From contig OZ257128.1 of NCBI GenBank assembly GCA_965278945.1, forward strand, positions 1,302,001 through 1,366,000: DNA of 64,000 nucleotides. Direction: 5' to 3'. Origin of the DNA: UBA10649 sp965278945 (GTDB lineage Bacteria; Actinomycetota; Actinomycetes; S36-B12). Made by a program: the position numbers and the translations under genes. The notes under the pieces were generated by a model. That model had not been told where the DNA came from. It saw only the letters and a program-made list of their open reading frames with translations, and searched no databases. Shown here in pieces: positions 38,145-48,108 of the stretch. Each line of letters begins with the position of its first letter. The stretch's first letter is position 1.

Positions 38145-38795
38145 TCACCACTTCCGTTCGAACCACTCCGCCAGGTGCGGGCGCTCGGCGCCCAGGGTGG
38201 AGTCGTCTCCGTGGCCGGGGTACACCCAGGTCTCGTCGGGCAGCGTGTCGAAGACGCGCGCCACGACTCCGGCGTACAGGCTCTCGAAGTCCTCCGGGGA
38301 GTTCGTCTTGCCGACGCCTCCGGGAAACAGGCAGTCACCGGTGAAGATGTGGGGAGCCCCCTCAGGATCGTCGTAGACGAGCGCGACGGAGCCCGGTGTG
38401 TGCCCGACCAGGTGAATCACGCGCAGCTCGCATTCGCCCACCCGCACGCTGTCGCCGTCGTGCAGCACGACGTCGGTCGGCACCGGAATGCCCTCGACGT
38501 CATCAGCGTGGGCGGCGGTAGGCGCAGATGTCAGCGCGACGACCTCAGCGAGGGCCTGCCAATGGTCGCCATGGCGGTGGGTGGTGACGATGAGATCAAC
38601 CCCGTCGGGGCCGATGAGGTCCATGATCCGCTCGGTCTCGGCAGCAGCGTCGATCAGGAGCTGGCGCCCGGAGACACGGCAGCGCAGCAGGTAGGTGTTG
38701 TTGTTGAAGGGACCGACCGCCAGCTTGCTGATTGCCAGCCCGGCGAGTTCGTGGACGTCTGCCGGTCCTGCGACTGTCACACGCCCGTTATACAT
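38145..38795 (-). CDS. MBL-fold metallo-hydrolase (glyoxalase II-like)
   Basis: A 216-residue metallo-beta-lactamase fold protein. The metal motif is TTHRHGDHWQAL (HxHxDH variant H-R-H-G-D-H), with further His in LVGHTPGSVALV, Asp in FTGDCLFPGGVG and His in WVYPGHGDDS. The GGVGKTN region is typical of the glyoxalase II-like group. ATG 38795 is preceded by GGAGGGG and is divergent from uvrA with about 50 bases between them. It probably hydrolyses a thioester; the substrate is not known. Confidence 0.88.
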   Translation of the reverse strand: MYNGRVTVAGPADVHELAGLAISKLAVGPFNNNTYLLRCRVSGRQLLIDAAAETERIMDLIGPDGVDLIVTTHRHGDHWQALAEVVALTSAPTAAHADDVEGIPVPTDVVLHDGDSVRVGECELRVIHLVGHTPGSVALVYDDPEGAPHIFTGDCLFPGGVGKTNSPEDFESLYAGVVARVFDTLPDETWVYPGHGDDSTLGAERPHLAEWFERKW

Positions 38796-38844
38796 TCGTG
38801 TCCCCTCCGATGTCCGGAGCACCATATCCCTCGAAAGGACGACC

Positions 38845-41739
38845 GTGGGCGAGCGACTGGTCGTGCGCGGCGCCCGCGAGCACAATCTGAAGGACGTCTC
38901 GCTGGACCTCCCGCGCGACGCGCTCATTGTGTTCACGGGCCTGTCCGGCTCGGGCAAGTCCAGTCTCGCCTTCGACACCATCTTCGCCGAGGGCCAGCGC
39001 CGTTACGTCGAGAGCCTGTCCTCCTACGCCCGGCAGTTCCTCGGGCAGATGGACAAGCCGGACGTGGACTTCATCGAGGGGCTGTCCCCAGCGGTGTCGA
39101 TCGACCAGAAGTCGACCTCCCGGAACCCCCGGTCGACCGTGGGCACGATCACCGAGGTGTACGACTACCTCCGACTGCTCTACGCCCGCATCGGCGTGCC
39201 GCACTGCCCGGTCTGCGGCGCCGTCATCGCCCGGCAGACCCCCCAGCAGATCGTCGACCAGGTACTCGAGCTGCCGCAGGACACCCGCTTCCAGGTCCTG
39301 GCTCCCGTCGTGCGCGAGCGCAAGGGCGAGTACGCCGACCTGTTCAGGCAGCTCCAGGCACAGGGATATTCGCGAGTACGCGTCGACGGCGTGGTCGTCG
39401 CACTCGATGACGTCCCGACCCTCAAGAAGCAGGAAAAGCACACGATCGAGGTGGTCGTCGACCGTCTGACGGTCAAGCCCGACTCCCGGCGCCGGCTCAC
39501 CGACTCGGTCGAGACCGCGCTCAAGCTGGCGGCAGGACTTGTGGTGCTCGACTTCGTCGATCGCGCCGAGGACGATCCTGAGCGCGAGCGGACCTTCAGC
39601 GAGCACCTGGCCTGCACGAACGACGGGCTGTCCTTCGAGGAACTCGAGCCGCGCTCGTTCTCGTTCAACTCTCCGTTCGGTGCCTGCCCCGAATGCACGG
39701 GACTTGGCACCCGGCGTGAGGTCGACCCGGAACTGATCGTGCCCGACGAGGACCTCTCCCTTGACGGGGGAGCGCTCGCCCCGTGGTCCCGCGGCCAGGT
39801 ATCGGACTACTTCCGTCGCCTGCTCGAAGCGATGTGCGACGAACTGGGCGTCGACATGACGACTCCGTGGCGCGATCTGCCCGCGAAGGCCCGCAAGTCA
39901 TTCCTCTACGGACATCCGGTCGAGGTGCACGTCAAGTACAAGAACAGGTACGGGCGCCAGCGTTCGTACCACACGTCGTACGAGGGCGTGATCCCGTTCG
40001 TGCAGCGCCGGCACGCCGAGTCCGACTCCGATGCATCGCGCGAGCGGTTCGAGGGATTCATGCGCGAGGTTCCCTGCGCGGCCTGCGGCGGCGCCCGCCT
40101 CAAGCCCATCTCCCTCGCTGTGACGATCTCCGATCACTCGATCGCCGAGATTGCCGGACTGCCGATCGGCGAGGCAGCGACAATGCTCGCCGAGCTGACC
40201 TTGTCCGACCGAGACGCGGCGATCGCCTCCCGCGTGCTCAAGGAGGTCAATGAGCGCCTTCAGTTCCTCATGGACGTGGGCCTGCATTACCTGTCCCTCG
40301 ACCGGGCGGCCGGAACTCTCGCGGGTGGGGAGGCCCAGCGCATCAGACTGGCCACGCAGATCGGCTCCGGCCTGGTCGGGGTTCTCTACGTTCTGGACGA
40401 GCCGAGCATCGGGCTGCACCAGCGCGACAACCACCGGCTCATCGAGACCTTGATCCGGCTCCGTGACCTCGGCAACACCCTGATCGTGGTGGAGCATGAC
40501 GAGGACACCATCAAGATCGCCGACTGGGTCGTCGACATCGGCCCCGGAGCCGGAGAGCACGGGGGCCAGGTTGTCGTCAGCGGCACCGTCGAGGACCTTC
40601 TCACCAGCCCGGACTCGCTGACCGGGCAGTACCTCAGCGGACGTCGGTCGATCGCGATCCCGGCCGAGCGCCGACCACAGGATGGCCGCGTCATCACCGT
40701 CCACGAGGCAACAGAGCACAACCTCAAGAAGGTCACGGTGGAGTTCCCGATGGGCAACTTCATCGCCGTCACCGGGGTGAGCGGTTCCGGCAAGTCGACT
40801 CTGGTCAACGACGTCCTGTTCAACGTGCTGAGCCGCGACCTCAACGGCGCGCGAACCGTCCCGGGCAGGCACAAGCGGATCACCGGACTCGACGACGTCG
40901 ACAAGGTCGTGCACGTCGACCAGAGCGCGATCGGTCGCACGCCACGCAGCAACGCCGCGACCTACACCGGCGTGTTCGACCACATCCGCCGGCTGTTCGC
41001 CGAGACCGCCGAGGCCAAGGTGCGTGGTTACCTGCCCGGCCGGTTCTCCTTCAATGTCAAGGGCGGGCGCTGCGAGGCGTGCTCGGGCGACGGCACGATC
41101 AAGATCGAGATGAACTTCCTGCCCGACGTCTACGTCCCGTGCGAGGTCTGCCACGGCGCCCGCTACAACCGAGAGACGCTGGAGGTCCACTACAAGGCGC
41201 GCACGATCGCCGAGGTCCTCGACATGCCGATCGAGGAGGCGCTCGAGTTCTTCGCTGCGGTGCCGGCGATTGCCAGGCACCTGGCCACTCTCGTCGACGT
41301 CGGCCTCGGCTACGTCCGCATGGGCCAGCCCGCGCCGACCCTCAGCGGCGGCGAGGCCCAGCGCGTCAAGCTGGCCGCCGAACTCCAGAAGCGGTCGACC
41401 GGCCGAACGGTCTACGTCCTCGACGAGCCGACCACAGGACTGCACTTCGAGGACATCCGCAAGCTGCTCGGCGTCCTGCAGAGCCTCGTCGACAAGGGCA
41501 ACACGGTCATCGTGATCGAGCACAACCTCGACGTGATCAAGACTGCCGACTGGGTCATCGACATGGGTCCCGAGGGCGGATCGGGTGGAGGGAAGGTCGT
41601 CGCGGTCGGCACGCCCGAGCAGGTGGCCTCGGTCAAAGCGAGCCACACGGGCACCTTCCTCGCCCGAATGCTTACACCTCCGGCTCGCAAGCAGGCGAAA
41701 CGCTTACCGAAAACCAAAGTCTTGGACACTGCCTCGTAA
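38845..41739 (+). CDS. uvrA: excinuclease ABC subunit A
   Basis: The 964-residue damage-recognition ATPase. Two ABC modules are seen: Walker A GLSGSGKSSLAFDTIF and GVSGSGKSTLVNDVLF, and signatures LAGGEAQRIRLATQIG and LSGGEAQRVKLAAELQ. Cysteine pairs for zinc are in CPECTGLGTRRE, CAACGGARLK and CEACSGDGTIKIEMNF with CEVCHG. GTG 38845 is chosen because AAAGGA lies about 7 bases upstream and the protein then begins GERLVVRGAREHNLKDV. The long open frame before it runs through the metallo-hydrolase leader. Confidence 0.97.
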   Translation: MGERLVVRGAREHNLKDVSLDLPRDALIVFTGLSGSGKSSLAFDTIFAEGQRRYVESLSSYARQFLGQMDKPDVDFIEGLSPAVSIDQKSTSRNPRSTVGTITEVYDYLRLLYARIGVPHCPVCGAVIARQTPQQIVDQVLELPQDTRFQVLAPVVRERKGEYADLFRQLQAQGYSRVRVDGVVVALDDVPTLKKQEKHTIEVVVDRLTVKPDSRRRLTDSVETALKLAAGLVVLDFVDRAEDDPERERTFSEHLACTNDGLSFEELEPRSFSFNSPFGACPECTGLGTRREVDPELIVPDEDLSLDGGALAPWSRGQVSDYFRRLLEAMCDELGVDMTTPWRDLPAKARKSFLYGHPVEVHVKYKNRYGRQRSYHTSYEGVIPFVQRRHAESDSDASRERFEGFMREVPCAACGGARLKPISLAVTISDHSIAEIAGLPIGEAATMLAELTLSDRDAAIASRVLKEVNERLQFLMDVGLHYLSLDRAAGTLAGGEAQRIRLATQIGSGLVGVLYVLDEPSIGLHQRDNHRLIETLIRLRDLGNTLIVVEHDEDTIKIADWVVDIGPGAGEHGGQVVVSGTVEDLLTSPDSLTGQYLSGRRSIAIPAERRPQDGRVITVHEATEHNLKKVTVEFPMGNFIAVTGVSGSGKSTLVNDVLFNVLSRDLNGARTVPGRHKRITGLDDVDKVVHVDQSAIGRTPRSNAATYTGVFDHIRRLFAETAEAKVRGYLPGRFSFNVKGGRCEACSGDGTIKIEMNFLPDVYVPCEVCHGARYNRETLEVHYKARTIAEVLDMPIEEALEFFAAVPAIARHLATLVDVGLGYVRMGQPAPTLSGGEAQRVKLAAELQKRSTGRTVYVLDEPTTGLHFEDIRKLLGVLQSLVDKGNTVIVIEHNLDVIKTADWVIDMGPEGGSGGGKVVAVGTPEQVASVKASHTGTFLARMLTPPARKQAKRLPKTKVLDTAS

Positions 41740-41790
41740 CGTTCCTGACGTACGGTGGAGGCTCCAGTCGGTTCACCGAGAGGGCGCCCC

Positions 41791-42261
41791 ATGAACGTCG
41801 ATCGCCGCACCGTCCTGCAGGCCACCGGCCTCGTCGCCGTCGGGGGAGTCGTCGCCGCCTGCGGCGGCTCCAGCGATGCGGCGTCTGCCTCGTCGTCCGC
41901 GGCGCCGGCTGCCTCGTCTGCCGCTCCTGCCGCATCCTCTGCGGCTCCCGCGTCGTCCGCTGCCCCGGGAGGCACCGGTATCGCCGCCGTCGCCGATATC
42001 CCCGTCGGCGGGGGAATCATCCTCGAGGACGAGTCGATCGTGCTGACCCAGCCCACGGCGGGCGACGTCAAGGCGTTCACCGCGATCTGCACCCACCAGG
42101 CCTGCCTGGTGTCGCAGGTCGTCGACAACGAGATCATCTGCCCGTGCCATGGCTCGAAGTTCTCGGCGACCGACGGCTCGGTGATCCAAGGCCCCGCCAC
42201 CCAGGCCCTAGCCGTCGCCGGCGTTTCGGTCGACGGCGGGCAGGTCGTCCTCAACGGCTGA
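41791..42261 (+). CDS. Rieske [2Fe-2S] lipoprotein
   Basis: A 156-residue protein. The N-terminus MNVDRRTVLQATGLVAVGGV has a twin-Arg and a lipobox (VVAAC, Cys about 27), consistent with Tat export and lipid anchoring. A Ser/Ala/Pro linker of about 40 residues follows. The Rieske domain has CTHQACLV and CPCHGSKF, giving the two Cys and two His of the cluster. ATG 41791 matches family starts. It lies between uvrA and uvrC, as in several actinobacteria. Its redox partner is unknown. Confidence 0.92.
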   Translation: MNVDRRTVLQATGLVAVGGVVAACGGSSDAASASSSAAPAASSAAPAASSAAPASSAAPGGTGIAAVADIPVGGGIILEDESIVLTQPTAGDVKAFTAICTHQACLVSQVVDNEIICPCHGSKFSATDGSVIQGPATQALAVAGVSVDGGQVVLNG

Positions 42262-42296
42262 GTCGGCACCGTCAGTCCGACTCTTAGGCTGGCCCT

Positions 42297-44156
42297 ATGG
42301 CCGACCCGGCGACGTACCGCCCCGCATCCGGCGACATCCCGACCGATCCGGGCGTCTACCGGTTCCGCGATGAGCACGGTCGCGTCGTCTACGTCGGCAA
42401 GGCCCGCAACCTGCGGTCCCGACTGAACTCCTACTTCGCCGATCCGTTCAGCCTGCATCCGCGCACGCGATCGATGGTCACCACTGCCGCCTCGCTCGAC
42501 TGGGTGATCGTCGCGAATGAGCCCGAGGCACTCGCGCTGGAGTACTCGTGGATCAAGGAGTACGACCCGCGCTTCAACGTCAAGTACCGAGACGACAAGA
42601 GCTACCCCTATCTCGCGGTCACCCTCGGCGACGTGTTCCCGCGCGCCTCGGTGGTCCGCGAGGCCAAGCGCAAGGGAACGCGCTACTTCGGCCCCTACGC
42701 GCATGCGTGGGCGATCCGCGACACCCTCGACATCCTCGTTCGCGTCTTCCCGATCCGCACCTGCCGCGACGGAGTGTTCCGTCGGGCCAAGCAGGTCGGC
42801 CGGCCCTGCCTGCTTGGGTACATCGACAAGTGCAGTGCGCCGTGCGTCGATCGGATCACCCCCGAGGACTATGCGGTCCTCGTCGACGACTTCTGCACGT
42901 TCATGGCCGGGCAGGGCGAGTCGTTCATCAAGTCCATCGAGAAGCAGATGCACCAGGCCTCGTCGGTCCAGGAGTACGAGGAAGCCGGCCGGCTTCGGGA
43001 CAAGCTCGGTGCCCTCGCCAGGGCGATGGAGCGCAACACGGTCGTGTTCGACGACAGCACCGATGCCGATGTGATCGGCCTCAGCGAGGACGACCTGCAG
43101 ATGGGAGTGCAGGTCTTCCACGTCCGCGGTGGTCGCATCCGGGGCGAGCGCGGGTTCGTCCTGGAGAAGGCCGAGGACCTGTCGACGTCCGGATACCTCG
43201 AGCGGGTGATGCAGCGCCTGTACACCGACGATGTGGTCAATGGCGCGCCGAAGGAGGTCTTCGTCTCGACTCCGCTCGAGGACCCGAGGGCGTGGAACAC
43301 GCTGCTCAGCGAACTGCGGGGTTCTCAGGTCTCGGTACGCACCCCGCAGCGTGGAGACAAGCGGGCACTCATGGCCACGGCGGTGACCAATGCCGAGGCG
43401 ACCTTGCGCGCGCACACCACGAAGCGGTCGGCGGATCTCACCACGCGCAGCCAGGCCCTCAAGGAGCTGCAGGAGTACCTTGCGCTACCGGAACCGCCGC
43501 TGCGGATCGAATGCATCGACATCTCGACGCTGCAGGGCCAGGACACCGTCGCTTCCCTGGTCGTCTTCGAGGACGGGCTGCCGCGCAAGCGCGACTACCG
43601 GACCTTCGCGATTCGCACCGTAGGTGCTGACGACACCGCGGCCGTGGCCGAGGTGGTCACGCGGAGATTCCGCGAGCGCACCGAGGAGCCCGAGGACGGA
43701 CGTCGATTCGCCTACCCGCCGGCGCTGCTCGTCGTCGACGGCGGTGCCCCCCAGGTCCGCGCGGCGCAGGATGCACTGATGGCGGCGGGCCTCAGCGACC
43801 TGCCGGTCGTCGGGCTGGCAAAGCGGCTCGAGGAAGTGTGGTTGCCCGGCGAGCCCGACCCGGTGATACTCCCGCGCACGAGCGAGGCCCTGTATCTCCT
43901 GCAGCGGGTGCGCGACGAGGCCCACCGCACCGCGATCTCATTCCATCGCAAGCGCCGCGGCAAGCGCGCCACGGTGAGTGCTCTCGATGGGATCCCCGGT
44001 CTTGGCCCGGCGAAGGCGAAGGCACTGCTCAAGGCCTTCGGCTCGGTTCGGCGCATCACCGCGGCCTCGCCAGCCGAGCTCACCTCGGTCGCCGGGATCG
44101 GCCCGGTTCTCGCCGAGACCATCCACGCAGCACTCACGCCGCCAAGTCCGCAATGA
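42297..44156 (+). CDS. uvrC: excinuclease ABC subunit C
   Basis: The 619-residue nuclease makes both incisions around damage. Residues 1-100 form the GIY-YIG domain (PGVYRFRDEHGRVVYVGKAR). A Cys-rich patch (GRPCLLGYIDKCSAPC) follows, then the UVR motif near 215. The C-terminal RNase H-like domain has ECIDISTLQGQDTVASLVVF and DGGAPQVRAA. Two HhH motifs close the protein (ALDGIPGLGPAKAKALLKAF; AELTSVAGIGPVLAE). The stop overlaps rapZ as ATGA. Confidence 0.97.
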   Translation: MADPATYRPASGDIPTDPGVYRFRDEHGRVVYVGKARNLRSRLNSYFADPFSLHPRTRSMVTTAASLDWVIVANEPEALALEYSWIKEYDPRFNVKYRDDKSYPYLAVTLGDVFPRASVVREAKRKGTRYFGPYAHAWAIRDTLDILVRVFPIRTCRDGVFRRAKQVGRPCLLGYIDKCSAPCVDRITPEDYAVLVDDFCTFMAGQGESFIKSIEKQMHQASSVQEYEEAGRLRDKLGALARAMERNTVVFDDSTDADVIGLSEDDLQMGVQVFHVRGGRIRGERGFVLEKAEDLSTSGYLERVMQRLYTDDVVNGAPKEVFVSTPLEDPRAWNTLLSELRGSQVSVRTPQRGDKRALMATAVTNAEATLRAHTTKRSADLTTRSQALKELQEYLALPEPPLRIECIDISTLQGQDTVASLVVFEDGLPRKRDYRTFAIRTVGADDTAAVAEVVTRRFRERTEEPEDGRRFAYPPALLVVDGGAPQVRAAQDALMAAGLSDLPVVGLAKRLEEVWLPGEPDPVILPRTSEALYLLQRVRDEAHRTAISFHRKRRGKRATVSALDGIPGLGPAKAKALLKAFGSVRRITAASPAELTSVAGIGPVLAETIHAALTPPSPQ

Positions 44157-45046
44157 TGGGCACCGTGGACGATGCCCGAGACGGACGCCATTCGCTTCAG
44201 CTGGTCCTCGTCACGGGCATGTCCGGCGCCGGACGCTCGACCGCGGCGCGGGCGCTCGAGGACCTCGGCTGGTTCGTCATCGACAACATCCCGCCGTCCT
44301 TGCTGCAGTCGGCAATAGATCTCGCGCGGCGAACCCCCGACGTCGATCGTGTCGCGGTCGTGCTCGATGCCCGCGGCGGCTCGTTCTTCCACCAGGTGAG
44401 CGAGGTCGTGTCGCTCCTCCCGCGCGAGGGCGTTGATATCCGCACCCTGTTCCTCGAGGCCTCGGACGAGTCCCTGGTTCGTCGATACGAGAGCTCGCGG
44501 CGCCCGCACCCCTTGCAGCACGGCCAACGGATCCTCGACGGCCTGGCTGCCGAGCGCACGCTGCTCGCCGACATCCGCGCCAACGCCGACATGGTCATCG
44601 ACACGACGTCCCTGAACGTGCACGAGCTTCGTCGTCGCATGGAGGACGCCTTCATCAGCGACGAGCCACCCGTACTGACATGCACGGTGATGTCCTTCGG
44701 ATTCAAGTACGGGATTCCGGTCGACGCTGACATGGTCGCCGATGTGCGATTCCTGCCCAATCCGTACTGGGACGAGGCACTGAGGCCGCTCAATGGGCTC
44801 GACGCCCCGGTTTCCGACGACGTTCTCGGGCGCCCGGGCGCCGACGAGTTCCTCGACTCGTACCAGCGCCTCATCGAGATCGTCTCGGCCGGCTATGTCC
44901 GCGAGGGCAAGCGCTACGTCACCGTCGCCGTCGGGTGCACGGGAGGAAAGCACAGAAGCGTCGCGATGGCGGTTGCCCTCACTGCGCGTCTTCGTGCCAA
45001 CGGACTTGCGACCACGGTGATGCACCGCGACCTCGGGCGCGAATGA
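44153..45046 (+). CDS. rapZ: RNase adapter / nucleotide-binding protein RapZ (YvcJ)
   Basis: A 297-residue P-loop protein. RapZ controls amino-sugar synthesis in enterics; in actinobacteria it accompanies yvcK and whiA and its role is less clear. Motifs: VTGMSGAGRSTAARALEDLG (Walker A with Arg in place of Lys, normal here), DNIPPSLL, the RRPHPLQ segment, CTVMSFGFKYGIP and VGCTGGKHRSVAMA. ATG 44153, ATG 44156 and GTG 44165 are all in frame; 44153 overlaps the uvrC stop. It overlaps yvcK by 4 bases. Confidence 0.94.
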   Translation: MMGTVDDARDGRHSLQLVLVTGMSGAGRSTAARALEDLGWFVIDNIPPSLLQSAIDLARRTPDVDRVAVVLDARGGSFFHQVSEVVSLLPREGVDIRTLFLEASDESLVRRYESSRRPHPLQHGQRILDGLAAERTLLADIRANADMVIDTTSLNVHELRRRMEDAFISDEPPVLTCTVMSFGFKYGIPVDADMVADVRFLPNPYWDEALRPLNGLDAPVSDDVLGRPGADEFLDSYQRLIEIVSAGYVREGKRYVTVAVGCTGGKHRSVAMAVALTARLRANGLATTVMHRDLGRE

Positions 45047-46026
45047 GACGTCAGCGTCAGGATTCGCCGGCCGGCTTGTCGACGATCAAGGTCGTCGCGC
45101 TCGGCGGAGGACACGGACTGGCAGTCAGCCTGCGCGCCCTCCGGCATGTCACCGAATCCCTCACGGCGATCGTCGGCGTCGCCGACGACGGCGGCTCGAG
45201 TGGCCGCTTGCGCGCCGAGTTCGGAGTTCCGCCGCCCGGCGACCTCCGCATGGCACTTGCCGCCCTCTGCGGCGACGACGACTGGGGCCGAACCTGGGAG
45301 CAGGTCATCCAGCACCGATTCGGGGGCTCCGGAGAGCTCTCGGGCCACTCCGTCGGCAACCTGCTCATCACGGCGCTGTGGGAGGAGACCCAGGACACGG
45401 TCGCCGGTTTGGACTGGGTCGGCGCGCTGCTCGAGGCACACGGACGCGTGCTCCCGTGCACCACGGTGCCGCTGACGATCGTCGCCGAGATCCTCGGTCA
45501 CCACCGCACCCGTCGGGATGACCTCACCATCGTGCGCGGACAGGTCGAGGTCGCCACGACCCCGGGCACGGTCCTCGACATCAGGCTCGACCCGCCGTCG
45601 CCACCCGCGTGCCCTGAAGCGGTGGAAGCCCTACGCGAAGCCGATGCGATCGTCCTGGGACCCGGCTCGTGGTTCACCTCGGTGATCCCGCACCTGGCTA
45701 TTCCCGAACTGGCCAAGGCGATCACCGACAGTCCCGCCCGCCGGATCGTCGTCCTCAATCTCAATCCGCAGGCGGGGGAGACCACCGGCTTTGCCGCGCA
45801 CACCTACCTCGACGTGCTCTTCAACTTCCTGCCCGACCTGCGCATCGACACCGTGATCGCCGATCGCAATCACGTCGAGGACCTGGCGTCGCTGGAACGT
45901 TCAGCGGCCGATCTCGGCGCGACGGTGTTCCTCACGGACGTGGCGAAGAGCGATCCCCAGCAGGCGGGTAGCCACGACCCGACTCTCCTTGCGTCAGCGT
46001 TCGATACGGTGCTGGCATGGCAATGA
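45043..46026 (+). CDS. yvcK: gluconeogenesis factor YvcK/CofD-like protein
   Basis: A 327-residue UPF0052 protein binding UDP-sugars; in Gram-positives it links carbon state with peptidoglycan synthesis. Motifs: VALGGGHGLAVSLRALRHVT, DDGGSSGRLR, GDLRMALAALC, HSVGNLLI and LGPGSWFTSVIPHL, followed by VLNLNPQAGETTGF. The start ATG 45043 overlaps the rapZ stop. The 3' end overlaps whiA by 10 bases. The trio rapZ-yvcK-whiA is strongly conserved. Confidence 0.95.
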   Translation: MRRQRQDSPAGLSTIKVVALGGGHGLAVSLRALRHVTESLTAIVGVADDGGSSGRLRAEFGVPPPGDLRMALAALCGDDDWGRTWEQVIQHRFGGSGELSGHSVGNLLITALWEETQDTVAGLDWVGALLEAHGRVLPCTTVPLTIVAEILGHHRTRRDDLTIVRGQVEVATTPGTVLDIRLDPPSPPACPEAVEALREADAIVLGPGSWFTSVIPHLAIPELAKAITDSPARRIVVLNLNPQAGETTGFAAHTYLDVLFNFLPDLRIDTVIADRNHVEDLASLERSAADLGATVFLTDVAKSDPQQAGSHDPTLLASAFDTVLAWQ

Positions 46027-46997
46027 CCGCGGCGGTGAAGGACGAGCTCAGCAGAGTCGAGATCACCAAGGCCTGCTGCCGCAAGGCGGAGGTTGCCACC
46101 ATCCTGCGCTTCGCCGGCGGACTGCATATCGTCGCCGGCCATATCGTCATCGAGGCCGAGGTCGACACCGGCGCAACGGCCCGCAGACTCCGTAAGTCGA
46201 TCTTCGACGTGTACGGGCATGAAAGCGACATCGCCGTCGTCCAGTCGGGCGGACTGCGTCGGGGAACCCGATACCTGGTGCGCGTCGTCGACGGAGGCGA
46301 GGCCTTGGCCCGCCAGACCGGAATCGTCGACGGCAGCGGACGACCGGTTCGCGGCCTGCCTCCGGCGATCGTGTCCGGTGGCCTGTGCGACTGCGAGGCG
46401 GCCTGGCGCGGTGCCTTCCTCGCGCACGGCTCGCTCACCGAGCCGGGTCGTTCCTCGTCGATGGAGATCACCTGCCCAGGCCCCGAGGCTGCCCTCGCCC
46501 TCGTCGGTGCAGCCCGGCGTCTGGGTATCGCGGCCAAGTCCCGCGAGGTACGTGGCGTTGACCGCGTTGTCATCCGCGACGGCGACGCCATCGGGGCCAT
46601 GCTGACCAGGCTCGGCGCCCACGAGTCGGTCATGGCCTGGGAGGAGCGCCGGATGCGCCGGGAGGTGCGGGCCACGGCCAACCGCCTCGCCAACTTCGAC
46701 GATGCCAACCTGCGCCGGTCCGCCCGGGCCGCCGTCGCCGCAGGCGCACGCGTGCAGCGCGCCCTCGAGATCCTCGGCGAGGATGTCCCCGACCACCTGG
46801 TGGTCGCCGGGCGGCTCCGTCTGGAGCACCAGCAGGCCAGCCTCGAGGAACTCGGCGCACTCGCCGACCCGCCGATGACCAAGGACGCCATCGCCGGGCG
46901 GATTAGACGACTTCTCGCGCTTGCCGACAAGAGGGCCTCCGATCTGGGCCTGCCGGGCACCGAGGCCGCGCTCGGCCCCGATCTCGTCCTCCCGTAA
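46017..46997 (+). CDS. whiA: sporulation/cell-division regulator WhiA
   Basis: A 326-residue DNA-binding protein. The N-terminal part has a degenerate LAGLIDADG homing-endonuclease fold without catalytic function (EVATILRFAGGLHIVAGHIV; RGLPPAIVSGGLCDCEAAWR). The C-terminal DUF199 helix-turn-helix is near 255-315 (LRLEHQQASLEELGALADPP, then MTKDAIAGRIRRLLALAD). It controls ftsZ and division genes in streptomycetes and is present in non-sporulating actinobacteria too. The GAPDH gene follows after about 100 bases with its own leader. Confidence 0.95.
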   Translation: MAMTAAVKDELSRVEITKACCRKAEVATILRFAGGLHIVAGHIVIEAEVDTGATARRLRKSIFDVYGHESDIAVVQSGGLRRGTRYLVRVVDGGEALARQTGIVDGSGRPVRGLPPAIVSGGLCDCEAAWRGAFLAHGSLTEPGRSSSMEITCPGPEAALALVGAARRLGIAAKSREVRGVDRVVIRDGDAIGAMLTRLGAHESVMAWEERRMRREVRATANRLANFDDANLRRSARAAVAAGARVQRALEILGEDVPDHLVVAGRLRLEHQQASLEELGALADPPMTKDAIAGRIRRLLALADKRASDLGLPGTEAALGPDLVLP

Positions 46998-47093
46998 GCC
47001 CTTCGCGCCTCAATCTTCGATAGGGTAGTAAGCGTTTGCGGGCGCCGATGTCCGCAGCCGCGGGCATCGCGGAACCCTCGTCGAGGAGCAGCA

Positions 47094-48098
47094 GTGAGCA
47101 TCAAGGTCGGCATCAACGGATTTGGCCGGATCGGTCGCAACTTCTACCGCGCAGTAGCCGCCAGCGGCGCTGACATCGAGATCGTGGGCATCAACGATCT
47201 CACCGACACGAAGACCCTCGCCCACCTGCTCAAGTACGACAGCATCCTCGGCCGCCTCGGCAAGGACGTCGTCGCCGGCGACGGAGAGATCGTCATCGAC
47301 GGCAAGGCGATTCCGATCTTCGCCGAGCGGGACCCTGCCGCGCTGCCGTGGGCCAAGGTCGGGGCCGACATCGTGATCGAGTCAACCGGCTTCTTCACCG
47401 ACGCCGAGTCCGCGGGCAAGCACCTCACCGCTGGCGCCAAGAAGGTCATCATCTCCGCGCCTGCCAAGGGCGAGGACATCACGATCGTCATGGGCGTCAA
47501 CGACGACAAGTACAACCCCGCGACCGACAACATCATCTCCAACGCCTCGTGCACGACCAACTGCCTTGCCCCCATGGCGAAGGTCATCGACGACGTCTTC
47601 GGCATCGAGCGCGGCCTCATGACGACGATTCACGCGTACACCAATGACCAGAACGTCCTGGACTACCCGCACTCGGACCTGCGCCGGGCCCGCGCGGCCG
47701 CGCTGAACATGATCCCGACGACCACGGGAGCAGCCAAGGCGATCGCGCTCGTCATGCCGCAGCTCAAGGGCAAGCTCGACGGCTACGCGATGCGTGTGCC
47801 CGTCCCGACGGGCTCGGCCACCGACCTCACGGTCGAGTTGAAGAAGCCCGCGACCAGGGAAGAGATCAACGCCGCGATCAAGGCCGCAGCAGACGGTCCG
47901 CTGAAGGGGATCCTGCAGTACACCGAGGACCCGATCGTCTCCACGGATATCGTGACCGACCCGTCGTCGTGCATCTTCGACTCGGGCCTCACGTACGTCA
48001 ACGGCAACATGGCGAAGGTCGTCGGCTGGTACGACAACGAGTGGGGCTACAGCAACCGCCTCGTCGATCTCGTGTCGCTCGTCGGCTCGAAGCTCTGA
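47094..48098 (+). CDS. gap: glyceraldehyde-3-phosphate dehydrogenase
   Basis: The 334-residue glycolytic enzyme. N-terminal Rossmann motif GINGFGRIGRNFYRAV, catalytic SNASCTTNCLAPM (Cys), His in TTIHAYTNDQNV and the C-terminal WYDNEWGYSNRLVDLV are all present. GTG 47094 is preceded by GAGGAGCAG. A possible -10 TAGGGT lies at 47021. It is the first gene of gap-pgk-tpiA-secG, which carries out the middle of glycolysis. Confidence 0.97.
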   Translation: MSIKVGINGFGRIGRNFYRAVAASGADIEIVGINDLTDTKTLAHLLKYDSILGRLGKDVVAGDGEIVIDGKAIPIFAERDPAALPWAKVGADIVIESTGFFTDAESAGKHLTAGAKKVIISAPAKGEDITIVMGVNDDKYNPATDNIISNASCTTNCLAPMAKVIDDVFGIERGLMTTIHAYTNDQNVLDYPHSDLRRARAAALNMIPTTTGAAKAIALVMPQLKGKLDGYAMRVPVPTGSATDLTVELKKPATREEINAAIKAAADGPLKGILQYTEDPIVSTDIVTDPSSCIFDSGLTYVNGNMAKVVGWYDNEWGYSNRLVDLVSLVGSKL

Positions 48099-48108
48099 GG
48101 GCGAACCC

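Noticed and set aside
44153..46997. rapZ-yvcK-whiA block considered as unusual
   Set aside because: The order and overlaps are the standard arrangement in actinobacteria.
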